From Prostheceraeus crozeri (Eukaryota; Platyhelminthes; Polycladida; Euryleptidae), in contig CAJQUW010000952.1 of NCBI GenBank assembly GCA_907163375.1, positions 10,001 to 74,000 of the forward strand: a stretch of DNA of 64,000 nucleotides, in the 5' to 3' direction. Below the pieces are notes generated by a model, which ran no database searches, was not told where the DNA came from, and was given only the letters and a program-made list of their open reading frames with translations. Positions within the stretch are counted from its first letter, which is position 1. Each line of letters opens with the position of its first letter. The position numbers and the translations under genes were made by a program. Shown piece by piece: positions 20,890 to 32,171 of this stretch.

Positions 20890-21450
20890 CTATGTTCAAG
20901 ATATCTACATGAATTTCCGGGCAGCAATGTCAAATTATCATTGCTGCCCGCTAAATTTCAATGGCTTTACATACGAAGGAAAAACTGCATTGCTGCCCGC
21001 AAATTTTGTTTGACCATGGAACTCTCAAAACACCTGGATATGAAACTATGGTAGCCAACATGCATGTAGTTTACAAGTATGCAAAATGATATCATTCATA
21101 TCTTGAATATCGATCTTGAACATAGATCTTGAACAACATAGATCTTGAACACAGAGATGTAACAATACCGTTATTAGGTATGAATTTGCAGGGCAGCAAT
21201 GATAGAATTCCGCGTGCGCTACGCGCCCTTGGAATTCTATCATTGCTGCCCGCAAATTCATACCTAATAACTATACAATGCCGGGCAATATAACATTAAC
21301 ATGGATTTTTGAGGGCAACAATGAAGGACATTTGAGGGCCGCCTGAAAATGTTCTACATTGCTGCCCGAAAAAATCCATGTTAATACTATTATGCGTAAT
21401 TGAAATGGACTGGGCAGCAATGTAGGAAAAAGCGGGCAGCAATGCTATGA
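20890..21450. repeat. Cluster of hairpins built on GGGCAGCAAT
   Basis: The phrase GGGCAGCAAT or its complement occurs about ten times. Three hairpins stand out: 20918-20956, 21173-21273 and 21297-21395. The second is nearly perfect: arms run TTATTAGGTATGAATTTGC then GGGCAGCAATGATAGAATTC, around a ~19-base GC-rich loop. Each arm places the phrase at the same offset, suggesting successive insertions of a small foldback element. Confidence 0.8.
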
Positions 21451-23122
21451 ATACACATGTAGATATACACGCTGATTGAGATTTAAAAAATGTCTTTCAC
21501 ATGCATAGATAGAGAAATCATTACGAGATGCATTGTTGCCTTCTTTTTTTACACATTGTACCATAGCTAAATTGCGCACAATAATGCATTTCCAACTCAT
21601 TTCAATTATTTCTATGACCTCCAAAGCTATGGAGAGCATATAAATTAACAATACCATAGAAAGTTCTAGAATGGAAATTGCATGAAAATTATGGCACACG
21701 CCGGGGGAACTTAGTTGGGGCAAAATGGAAATTGTACGAGCTGGTTTCCAAGTTTTTTGATTGGCATCTATATTTATCAAGCCAATTTGTGATGTGGATT
21801 GTTGCCCGTTGTCCAAAGATCATGTGCACAAAAGCAATAATGAATTTACAAAATACTGCGGCGACAGGATGACAAAGAAGGAAATCCTTTAAAACGGTCT
21901 GTACGTTCATAATTTTGAAATATCGCTCCTATATAATCTATCAAGAGTATAATCAGACACATATGCAACTTGTAATGTCGATTTACAGAACATGCATCAA
22001 CCCTCGGGTATTCATTTTACTTCAAGGGGTTCCCCTGTTCTTTACATTTGAACATTTTTCAACATTTTCGCATGCTTTAGAGTATCAGCTGCCAAAATAT
22101 CATCAAAATATTTCACATAAGTCATTCAATGATTAATTGATGATTTCCAGCAACATTCTATCTATCTGAGAAATGATTGGAGGTAAAGAAGCTTTCAGTG
22201 TGTTTATTCCAGAAAAGTGCAAGGTTTCTTAACCGCTTGACGGAGAAATTATCCAATAATTAGAAATTTTATCTGTGAATTCTTAACATGCTCTTACAAC
22301 CAGTACACCGACAACTTTCAATTATGACTGTGAACCAAACTTTAATTCGTATTCCAGTATTGAAAAATTGTATAACAGCTGTCATTGACTGCTAGAAATA
22401 GATACAGTATATTAAACCATGGAATAGTAGGCTATTTCACATGATACAATGCCGCCATCTCATTTGCCATTCTCTTCATGAAAATCCTGTAATTAGGTGT
22501 CAACAACTTCCACAACCAACTTGGCAAATACTTTGACTATGATATAATGTTTAAGATCGAATCTGATCTGCAGACCATAGATTTTTCCATGTTCCATACG
22601 TGTGTGAAGTTAGCGGAACCACCCAGCGGAACCATTTTTTATTATAGCTTAATTCTATTCGAAACAGCTGCTAGTTTGTCAATTTCAGTCTCCTGATTAC
22701 GAATCTGAGCTCAGATTTCACAAATTCACAGTTGTTTTTGAGAAATTCAAGCTTAAAGATAAAAGTGGTTCCGCTGTGAAGTTAGCGGAACCAATTGCTG
22801 AGTCTCGCTGATTGACGCAGTAAATCAATTTCTTTTGGTCACTACCCGATCAATTTTGTTGTGCTGATCACGAATATGTGCCTCATCTTTCAAAACAATG
22901 CAGATTTCACCCGGAAATCTGAATTTCATTTTTTCTGCAAGCTGATTGTGAAGTTAGCGGAACCATTTTTTAATACAAAGAATTTCTCAGCAAAATCCAT
23001 CCTCTCCTACTAATTTGAAGCTCCTAATCACAAATCTGTAATCAGATTTGCAAAACTCGCCCGCATTGCAAAGATATTCCTCTATGTGAGTCCGCTGTGA
23101 AGTTCGCGGAACCACCTACTGG

Positions 23123-26100
23123 CACGGTTCACCGGAAGTTGAATCTAAGCATAAAAAATACGACCCCAAAACGAAGTTCATTTTTGAACTACACTATATC
23201 CATAGATACTCATGTGATATGTCGTTCAAATCCTGAATGAGCTTCTTGCGAGAAAATCATAGATATCGGATTGTGTCCAAATCCTCAATTTTTTACTACT
23301 AACTTTTTGGACTAATTTCTTCAAACTTAATGCTATTGTAAATCTAACCTTATTAGATATCGGGAATAATATTCCACTAGAATTGACAACTTGCATGAAG
23401 CTTTGTTTGCTATTTTACATAGATATCTGGCCTGCTTCAAGGTTTATTAATAATGATAATAACACAATATTTGATAGTGATAGATTCTAATGTTTTAATA
23501 CCATATGAATCCTTAAAAACTTGTTTAATTTTTTAGATATGGAAAAATGCTATCTAGATATCATTGTTTGCTACATAGATATTTAGCCTGTTTCACTGTT
23601 TTATAATAATGACAATAACATAGTCGTAATTTGAGACACAGGTTGCGACATAATTGAATTTCAAATATAAATTTAGTTCAAATGTACGTACAAAGCAAGT
23701 CAACGTTCTTCACTTACTTCACGATGGCACACATGAAGCGTGCGTTAACACATGAGAAAAATCGGTGTAAAGTTTGCGCTATTTGCTTTGGCAAAGCTAA
23801 ATACAATCTGACTGCAATTGTTCTTGAGCGAATACAACGATATTTTCGAAAAGACTATGATCCATCTGACAATCGATTTCCATGTGGCATATGCAGCAAG
23901 TGCAGATCCGATTTGATTGACATAAGTGCCGGCAAGAAGAAGATCGAAATTCTACCTGAACTTTATGATTATATACACATTTCGCCCATCACTACCACGA
24001 CGAGATCTAATCCTGTCCCATTATGTGACTGTGAAATATGCAATGTATCCCAGAAATCAGGCTGTATAACTCATCGGAGTAAGGGTCGCCCAAGAAGCAT
24101 TGAAAGACCTACCAGTATGCCGATTGTGCTATGCAGCTTCTGTAAATCAGAATACGTAAAAGGTATCAATCATAAGTGTACGCAAAGAAATCTACGTGAT
24201 AATATGTTGAGAATGATAAACTCAAGTGATGACAATACACAACAGGCTGTCGCATCATCGATTATCAGGAAATCCTCGATTGACAATATCACCAGTCTCT
24301 ACTCCGGTGGTTCACATCCATTAAAAGTGAAAGTCCTCTCAAATAATATGAAAGATTCATCTCAATTCAACATCTATGATATTATGAAATTTCAAAATGC
24401 TACCTCGTCATCTAACAACGAAATTCGTCGAATATTTATTCCATTTGTCAGAAGTGTTCTCGGAAAAGCATCAGTTGAATCGGATATTGGATCGAAACTT
24501 CGTGACAGATATAATAACTGTCTGGACTTCTTCAGTTGTACAACATGTGAATTCGAGTGTACTGCCACCGAGGATGGAACCTCAACCATTTCCAAAGATC
24601 TTGTATACTGTACAAATATCACAGATTTTGTTAATTTCGTTTGTGAAAAGCGCAACTATGAAAAAGCATCTATCACCTTTAAAATGGGAATTGATAGTGG
24701 TGGTGGCTGTCTTAAGTTTTGCTTGAATATAATGTCCAATTCTGATACCAATAACGATTCAGAGAAACTGATCAATAGGACAATGCTCGACACAAGTGTG
24801 AAGAGGCTTCTCATTGTTGCTATAAGTTACGATGTGAAAGAAACATATTTTAATGTACGGCTAATCCTTAACCTGTTGAAGATCGATGAGATTGACTTTG
24901 AATATGTTTGTGCAGTCGACCTGAAAATGGCGAACATTTTATGTGGACTGCAATCACACTCAAGCAGTTTTCCCTGTGTATATTGCAACTGTCCGAAGAT
25001 GGAATTCTCCGACAAGGAAAAATTCAGATCGCATCCAATGAGGACTATCGGTGAGATAAAGAAATATGCTGATGACTACATGAATGTACGACGTATGTAC
25101 AACGAGAAGGCATCTGCTAAAGAGTTCAGGAGTTATGTAAATCATCCGATGATCCACGGTAGTGATAGTGAAATGCTTATACAACTGATTCCCCCACCAG
25201 AACTTCATTTACTTCTTCGTGTAGTAAACAAAATATCCAAGGAATTACAAACGGCCGTTCCCAATATTGCTGAGGAATGGCTAAACAAGCTTGGAATAGT
25301 TCAGCCCAAACATCACGGTGGGGAATTTACCGGAAATATGTGCCGAAAGTTATTGAAAAGTGCTCACGTTCTAATTGAAATTGGTAATAGATCGAATCAA
25401 GCATCGTTAATAAATCTATTTGGATCAACATTAGTCGCATTTGACAACGTTGTCGGCCATTCTTTCGGAAAACAACTTTGTCCTGTCTTTGAAAACTCTG
25501 TTAAAACCTTTGAAAACTTATATCTCCAAACGGGGATGACTGTGACAACTGCAGCTCATATTGTAATGGTGCATTTAATTCAATTTTGTAAGCTTAAAAA
25601 TTGCGGACTATCACGCTTTAGTGAGCAGGCATCAGAAGCTGTTCACTCGGATTTTGACACTATGTGGAAATCAGGAGGAAAAGTAAGTCAGAATAATGAA
25701 AATTATGGAACGCATCTTCTTCACTGCGTAATTCGATACAACTCTCGCCATTTGTAAACTTCATGCACATCAAAGCTCGTTTATAAGATGTTGTAATACA
25801 TAGAATTTAATTTAATCACAAAAGGCTTTTCAATCTCTAAAATTAAACAAGTTTTTAAGGATTCATATGGTATTAAAACATTAGAATCTATCACTATCAA
25901 ATATTGTGTTATTATCATTATTAATAAACCTTGAAGCAGGTCAGATATCTATGTAAAATAGCAAACAAAGCTTCATGCAAGTTGTCAATTCTAGTGGAAT
26001 ATTATTCCCGATATCTAATAAGGTTAGATTTACAATAGCATTAAGTTTGAAGAAATTAGTCCAAAAAGTTAGTAGTAAAAAATTGAGGATTTGGACACAA

Positions 26101-26248
26101 TCCGATATCTATGATTTTCTCGCAAGAAGCTCATTCAGGATTTGAACGACATATCACATGAGTATCTATGGATATAGTGTAGTTCAAAAATGAACTTCGT
26201 TTTGGGGTCGTATTTTTTATGTTTAGATTCAACTTCCGGTGAACCGTG
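23123..26248 (+). mobile_element. Complete-looking RAG1/Transib-Chapaev-like DNA transposon
   Basis: The 3126-bp unit has terminal inverted repeats of about 410 bp (23123-23535 with 25838-26248), nearly identical, starting CACGGTTCACCGG. The 4-bp target copy CTGG sits on both sides (23119-23122, 26249-26252). One ORF (23682-25757) fills the middle with no intron and no stop. A shorter direct repeat of the TIR interior (TTTGCTA-CATAGATAT) lies between the left TIR and the ORF. Near-identity of the TIRs and the open frame suggest a young insertion. A 5'-CAC terminus is shared by Transib, Chapaev, CACTA and the RAG signal heptamer. The 4-bp duplication is what I recall for Chapaev, while Transib gives 5 bp. 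Confidence 0.85.
23682..25757 (+). CDS. RAG1-like DDE transposase, 691 residues, intact frame
   Basis: The N-terminus has paired cysteines: C29/C32/C35, C68/C71/C74, C115/C117/C120 and C151-x2-C154-x9-H164-x-C166, probably zinc-binding. The catalytic core candidates are D338 (GIDSGGG), D413 (AVDLKMAN) and E648 or E652 (RFSEQASEAVHSDF). D413 is followed by C432-x2-C435 at +19 and +22, and H626-x4-H631 precedes SE at +16/+17. In mouse RAG1, D708 is followed by C727/C730 at +19/+22, and H937-x4-H942 precedes SE at +16/+17 and the catalytic E962 at +20. A GEFTGNMCRKLL segment (547-558) matches the position of RAG1 MNGNFARKLM. IPPPELHLLLRVVN (503-516) seems a family signature in uncharacterised invertebrate transposases. 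The start could also be Met15 or Met18. Function as transposase is inferred. Confidence 0.8.
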   Translation: MYVQSKSTFFTYFTMAHMKRALTHEKNRCKVCAICFGKAKYNLTAIVLERIQRYFRKDYDPSDNRFPCGICSKCRSDLIDISAGKKKIEILPELYDYIHISPITTTTRSNPVPLCDCEICNVSQKSGCITHRSKGRPRSIERPTSMPIVLCSFCKSEYVKGINHKCTQRNLRDNMLRMINSSDDNTQQAVASSIIRKSSIDNITSLYSGGSHPLKVKVLSNNMKDSSQFNIYDIMKFQNATSSSNNEIRRIFIPFVRSVLGKASVESDIGSKLRDRYNNCLDFFSCTTCEFECTATEDGTSTISKDLVYCTNITDFVNFVCEKRNYEKASITFKMGIDSGGGCLKFCLNIMSNSDTNNDSEKLINRTMLDTSVKRLLIVAISYDVKETYFNVRLILNLLKIDEIDFEYVCAVDLKMANILCGLQSHSSSFPCVYCNCPKMEFSDKEKFRSHPMRTIGEIKKYADDYMNVRRMYNEKASAKEFRSYVNHPMIHGSDSEMLIQLIPPPELHLLLRVVNKISKELQTAVPNIAEEWLNKLGIVQPKHHGGEFTGNMCRKLLKSAHVLIEIGNRSNQASLINLFGSTLVAFDNVVGHSFGKQLCPVFENSVKTFENLYLQTGMTVTTAAHIVMVHLIQFCKLKNCGLSRFSEQASEAVHSDFDTMWKSGGKVSQNNENYGTHLLHCVIRYNSRHL

Positions 26249-26753
26249 CTGGCATTAAAATTTCAAATTCTAATTTTTGCAGAGAATCACTGCAATAGAC
26301 ATACCGAGAGAATGGAATTGCTTCACTGATCACGGTTTGCCGTCCAATTTCACGGGAGGATAAGTACTTGCCGAGAAAAATTGATTTTACGGTTTTCAAG
26401 GATTTCATCGGAATCTCAGCAAAATCCAACCCTCTCCAGATCAGCCGAACCATCATTTATTACAGCAAAATTCTATTGCACCATCACAATGTGGCGTTAG
26501 CTCTTGTGCGCTTCCCTTCTCGGTGAAATCTGCATTGTTTTGAAATATGAGGCACATATTCGTGATCAGCAAAATAAAATTGATCGGGCAGTGACCAAAA
26601 GAAATTGATTTACTGCGTCAATCAGCAAGACTCAGCAATTGGTTCCGCTGGATGGTTCCGCTAACTTCACACACGTATGTTCCATCATTGTACATAGGCA
26701 AGATATCAAACTTCCATTCTAGTGTAACTATTATCTACTTCCATGATGGAGAG

Positions 26754-27773
26754 CATATAAATTAACAATACCATAGAAAGTTCTAGAATGGAAATTGCAT
26801 GAAAATTATGGCACACGCCGGGGGAACTTAGTTGGGGCAAAATGGAAATTGTACGAGCTGGTTTCCACGTTTTCTGATTGGCATTTATATTTATCAAGCC
26901 AATTTGTGATGTGGATTGTTGCCCGTTGTCCAAAGATCATGTGCACAAAAGCAATAATGAATTTACAAAATACTGCGGTGACAGGATGACAAAGAAGGAA
27001 ATCTTTTAAAACGGTCTGTACAATCATCATTTTGAAATATCGCTCCTATATAATCTATCAAGAGTATAATCAGACACATATGCAACTTGTAATGTCGATT
27101 TACAGAACATGCATCAACCCTCGGGTATTCATTTTACTTCAAGGGGTTCCCCTGTTCTTTACATTTGAACATTTTTCAACATTTTCGCATGCTTTAGAGT
27201 ATCAGCTGCCAAAATATCATCAAAATATTTCACATAAGTCATTCAATGATTAATTGAAGAGTTCCTGCGACATTGTATTTATCTGAGAAATGATTGTAGG
27301 CAAAGAAGCTTTGAGTGTGTTTATTCCAGAAAAGCGCCAGGTTTCTTAACCGCTTGACCGAGAAATTATCCAATAATAAGAAATTTTATCTGTGAATTCT
27401 TGAGATGTTCTTCCAACCAGTACAATGATCACTTTCAATTATGACTGTGAACCAAACTTTAATTCGTATTCCAGTGTTGAAAAATTGTATGATAGTTGTG
27501 AATGACTAGCACAAATAGACACAGTATATTAATCCATGGAATAGTAGGCTATTTCACATGATACAATGCCGCCATCTCACTTGCCATTCTCTTCATGAAA
27601 ATCCTGTAATTAGGTGTCAACAACTTCCACAACCAACTTGGCAAATAGTTTGACTATGATACAATGTTTTAGATCAAATCTGATCTACAAACCATAGATT
27701 TTTCCATGTGCCATCATTGTATAAAGGTAAGATATCAAATTTCCATTCTAGTGTACTATTATCTACTTCTATG
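26754..27773. mobile_element. hAT-like element E2 (second of a tandem pair)
   Basis: A 1020-bp copy closely matching E1, starting CATATAAATTAACAAT after the shared ATGGAGAG (26746-26753) and ending CTTCTATG before a third ATGGAGAG (27774-27781). It preserves the uninterrupted site where the 9-bp-duplicating element entered E1 (here TTCCATGTGCCATCATTG). Confidence 0.75.
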
Positions 27774-27781
27774 ATGGAGAG

Positions 27782-30093
27782 TGAAATACTATGTAATATA
27801 ATCCAGTGGAATGGAATGAAACAAGTAGTGAAAAATTACATAGCTTTTTTGAGAATAAAATAGAAAAAAACAAATGATATAAAAAGGATTCTTGAACTTA
27901 TACATTTGCTAAGAGAAAAAACAATGAGTAATTGTCGTAAATGTAAAGCACTACACCAAGAGAGGACGCAATAGCATAAGTATCTGATCTCTATGGTAGT
28001 GACTTCTCACAACGTCATTGTGCGACAATAATATTTTTGTAATACTCAGTTGCGTTAAACGAAAAACATGAATTTCATTTCTTGTCATATAAAGACAAGA
28101 ATATTAACAACAAAGACATCTTATGCTCAGTAAGTAAATATTGAGATTCTCAGGAATTTCTGTGGAAACGATAACAGATGAAGCAAATAAGAAATGGCGA
28201 CAATTAAACAGAATTCTATGTAACTTCGTGTTCATTCATGTTTACTCTTTCAACATGTTAAACGATCCGACAAATCATTCAATTTGACATTGAGTTTTGT
28301 CAACCGAGTAATTGACCTACAAATATGTTGTTGAAGATAAACTTTGCTAAAACTGTGCGCTTGATTTAATTAGCTTATCTGTTGTTGACTGACAGAACAA
28401 CGTGACTTTACATTACATCGATAATGACTATCGTGGTAACAATGGCAGATCATTCTTGTTACTTTTTAATACATTGTCAAATTATTTCTGTGGTCTATGC
28501 ACTGTAACTTTCGAATAGATTGATAGATGGTATATATTAAGTACATGTAGAGTTTGTAAATAATGCCTTAGATATTTCAATCACAAACCCTTTCATGCTT
28601 AAATTATTGTTAAAATTAAAGCTTTCTTGAAAAAATGGTTTTCTTTAAATGCAACTCGCGGGCGTTCTAGTGATCTCCTCCTTCTTACTAAGTAAGTACT
28701 AATAAGTACTTTACATTAGTTGTTAAGTACTTATGAAGCAGATAAATATCTTGAATCTGTGAAGATGTCATAACATTTTTCAGTATGGGCTTCAGACAAA
28801 TCTCTACAAAAGCAGTCGCAACACAGAATGCCACGATAAAAATGAGTGTCTGTCCATTTAGCTGAAACCCAACTGACAAAGCTCACTCACCGGAAATCTA
28901 CTTAGCTAAAGGTCTTGGAAACAGAGGATTGACATACCGACCACGTTTTCAGGAATTTCGGACAAATTCAAAATTTTCTGACATTATGTAGATAATTGTG
29001 TTCAGTATTAGATCAAAATTCAAGATGAGAGAAGTCAAAAAACATTTATCTTATATGTGTATCATAAAGTCTTTATGAATATTTCGTAAATAAATTGAAA
29101 AATTACTGCTGGGAAATCGGCAAATGGAATGATCCCCTCCTTTAATTTGTTTTAAAGGATTAATTGTTAACACTTTTGATCTGGTCTGCAAATGTGATGT
29201 CAGTCTGAACAATGCTCATTGACTCTTTTATCCATTTAATAGCACATCAATGAAACCACCCTTGGCACTGGACCATAATTTCGAGACTGGAAAGACATTG
29301 CATAATCAAAGCAAAATGCTTGAAGAGGAACATCGAAGTTTTGATTTATTGCAATAAGAATAAACTAAATAGCCTGTAAATAAAGAAACAAAAGAATTTA
29401 ACGCAATCCATCCATTGATCTACTACTGTTATGCTAAATTGTAGTAGTTTTGAATGTAATAACTTTTATGCCTTCAACACAAAATTTTCAACGTACTAAA
29501 TTGAACACTACTTCTTAAAACATCAAATGCTGTATAGTACACAGGCATGCGCACGAATCATTTGCATATATTTGCATGATGGATAAACGATATTGGCCAA
29601 GAAGTTCCACTATGGGGGGAGGGAGCCTGTTGGTTCATTGATGTACTTTGCTATCAGCTGATGCAATTATTTCCTGAAACAATCTGTATGATTAGATAAA
29701 CAGCGACTGCTTTGTAAACAACGGATGCATTGGACTGCTTCTTATTAGCTAAAAGAAAAGCGAATATCAAAAGGGAAATCTCTTTCCTTTCTCATGTGAA
29801 TGTGTCTTTGAGTATGGAAGACAGATGGCAACGCTGCACTGCCACTGTGCTTGAGAACAACAAATGTTATGAACATAAATATCATGGGAAAGAAGCTGCG
29901 TAATTCGGTACTAATTTCTTCTGGATTTGAGACTCTCAAAGCCTCTATAGATTGCACGTTGCATAGCATGATGATACTATCAACACATGGCAAAATTGCT
30001 GCTGATTATGAAGTAGGCCTATAATCTCGTTGAATCTGCTTTATATATGCCTATTGGACTGGACATCCTCATAGATCGCCATTTTATCTCGAA
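27782..30093. other. AT-rich non-coding stretch
   Basis: No gene supported. A solo Tc1-end match lies near 29674. A short TAAGTACT-rich patch lies at 28687-28730. Confidence 0.35.
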
Positions 30094-30102
30094 GGTTGTA
30101 TC

Positions 30103-32162
30103 ATGGATTTCTACATAGTATTCTATATCGGGATGAGACACTACCGATATCTACATACATTAGTAGTCCTGTTTTGAAGACAGTTGATTGTCAAGTATCA
30201 CGATTATACTTTGTCAAAGTGACTTTCAAATGTGTTGTTGATTGTTGTAGCACAAATGGTAGAACCCAAATAGAAAACAAGATCATACTATTTCATTTCA
30301 TTGTTTCCCAAAAGACGCTGAAAGATTCAGGAAAATATTGACTGTAAAATATTCGAGAACTTGAAGAGGGAATTTGGAATCACATAATATCAAGAACATC
30401 TACTCGCATAGCAACTTATCAAAATCCGGTGAATTTGTTACTCCTTTTCCTCCCACTTGATTCAATTATAGCAACTCCATTCTAGGAAAGTTGTCTGATA
30501 TCAAGGAACTCTACTACATCAAAAAGCCAAGACAGTTAAAAATGGCACATAATTATGTTGAACAACAAAGCCTTGGCTTCAAATGGAATATAGAAAAGTT
30601 CAGCTCTTTTAACTCATTCTTTCTTACACGAATTAGCCATTCAAGCACTGGAGCAATACAACTTCATTGAAATTTTGCTAGCGCTCCAAATTTTCCGTTG
30701 TTTTATTGACGTGATTAATGTAAAGACTCCAATGATAGGACTTCATAAACGAAGTGAGCATTCCGAATCTTATAGAATTAATTCAGAATTGTAAACTTGA
30801 TTATCTGGAACGTTTCCTTGTTGTCATTCTAGAAGCTTGGGTGGTCTCAGAATCTCTTAGGCTGAGTAGAGAGTCATTTTACGACATGATCCAGTCCACC
30901 AAAACCCTTTGAGTGTAGTTAGTGTTTCATATCTTTTTGTGGTTCTAAGTATGTCCTCTTCGGACAAATTCATTCGAGTGCCGTTTCAGCTGGTATCGAC
31001 AGTCTTCATGTGGAAGAAATTTGATATCTGTAAAGGATGTAACTGATGCAGAAAGAGCAAAATGATTTCCTTTCTAAGCATTCTGAAGTGTCCCAAAGCT
31101 TTGAACGCTGCTGCTGATCGCTCAGAATCAATTAATTTGGATTTTCTCGAGATTTTTTTCAATCATGCCTGAACCCACAAACACGGACTTAAGAAGAAAG
31201 GCATTCTATGTAAAGCTTAGATGGATTTATAGTCAGAAAAGTCATCATTAAAAATTGTAGTCCTTCGTAATATTTGAATCAAATCAAGTGAGAAGATACC
31301 TCGTCCGACACTGCTTCAACTTAAATGAACAGGATTTTTATTTGCTGTATTTTCTCGCGATGGTTTGATTGTACCAACAAATTGTCTGATGGACATGACC
31401 ATAAAAGCATGGAATTTATTGAAAATCCGCATAAAGAAAGCCCGAAAAATCCTATCCACAAGAACTAATACAAAATTTTCGAAAAACTTCTTTGAATTTG
31501 TTGGCAAGAACTTTCATCGCGATGATTTGAAAGTGGACATCCATTTCAATTTTCTGTACTGAAATGATTCGTCAATTGTTGTATGAACAATTACATATCA
31601 GTATGGAAATCTGGATGTACAGGCTATCCGTCCAAGCCTGTATTCGAAAGGTGCAGAAGTCGTCTAGCAAATTATCATGTATTTTTCTTGAAATAAGCGA
31701 TCGATCTATACAAAGTTGTTTGTTAAGAACGATTGAAATGGATGGCTCCGAAAATTCTACAACTTCAGTCAGTTGCTTCATGCACAATGTATCCTCTATC
31801 AAAACCGTAAGTAAAGCTCGTGGAATGATATAAAGAAACATTCATGCACTAGTTTTGCGAGTAGATGTTCTTGATATTATGTGATTTCAAATTCCCTCTT
31901 CATGTTCTCGAATATTTTGCAGCCAATATTTTCCTGAATCTTTCAGCGTCTTTTGAGAAACAATGAAATGAAATAGTATGATCTTGTTTTCTATTTTGGG
32001 TTCTACCATTTGTGCTACAACCATCAACAACACATTTGAAAGTCACTTTGACAAAGTATAATCGTGATACTTACCAATCAACTGTCTTCAAAACAGGACT
32101 ACTAATGTATGTAGATATCGGTAGTGTCTCATCCCGATATAGAATACTATGTAGAAATCCAT
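30103..32162. mobile_element. 2.06-kb long-TIR element with 9-bp target duplication
   Basis: TIRs of about 310 bp (30103-30415 with 31855-32162), starting ATGGATTTCTACATAG, differ at few positions. The 9-bp GGTTGTATC flanks both sides (30094-30102, 32163-32171). The ~1.4-kb interior has frames up to 89 residues on both strands, none with a recognisable domain. Long TIRs with a 9-bp duplication suggest a non-autonomous Mutator-type element. It has no sequence in common with the element at 22598 that I can see. Confidence 0.8.
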
Positions 32163-32171
32163 GGTTGTATC

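Larger units (their letters stand above)
22598..26676. mobile_element. MULE-type long-TIR element inserted in E1, itself interrupted
   Basis: Ends ACGTGTGTGAAG and CTTCACACACGT are exact complements. The 9-bp sequence ATGTTCCAT flanks both sides (22589-22597, 26677-26685). The TIRs continue inward for several hundred bp with indels (shared GATTGACGCAGTAAATCAAT and CACGAATATGTGCCTCAT). GAAGTTAGCGGAACCA-type motifs recur about five times in the left arm. Excluding the inner transposon it is ~950 bp with no coding capacity. A 9-bp duplication with long TIRs is the Mutator/MULE pattern; assignment is inference. Confidence 0.7.
21637..26745. mobile_element. hAT-like element E1 (first of a tandem pair), interrupted
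   Basis: E1 starts CATATAAATTAACAAT directly after ATGGAGAG (21629-21636) and ends CTTCCATG directly before ATGGAGAG (26746-26753). Without the 4.09-kb insertion (22598-26676 plus one target copy) it is ~1021 bp. Its terminal ~40 bp (CTAGAATGGAAATT at one end, TTCCATTCTAGT at the other) relate it to the 256-bp MITE family. No transposase is visible; short frames in it are mirrored in E2. Confidence 0.75.

Noticed and set aside
20890-21450. CRISPR-like array of regularly repeated motifs
   Set aside because: Repeats are in both orientations, irregularly spaced and form hairpins; the sequence context is eukaryotic.
21689-22136. Paired frames repeated at 26806-27253 as duplicated genes
   Set aside because: They are carried by the duplicated hAT-like elements E1 and E2 and have no recognisable domains.
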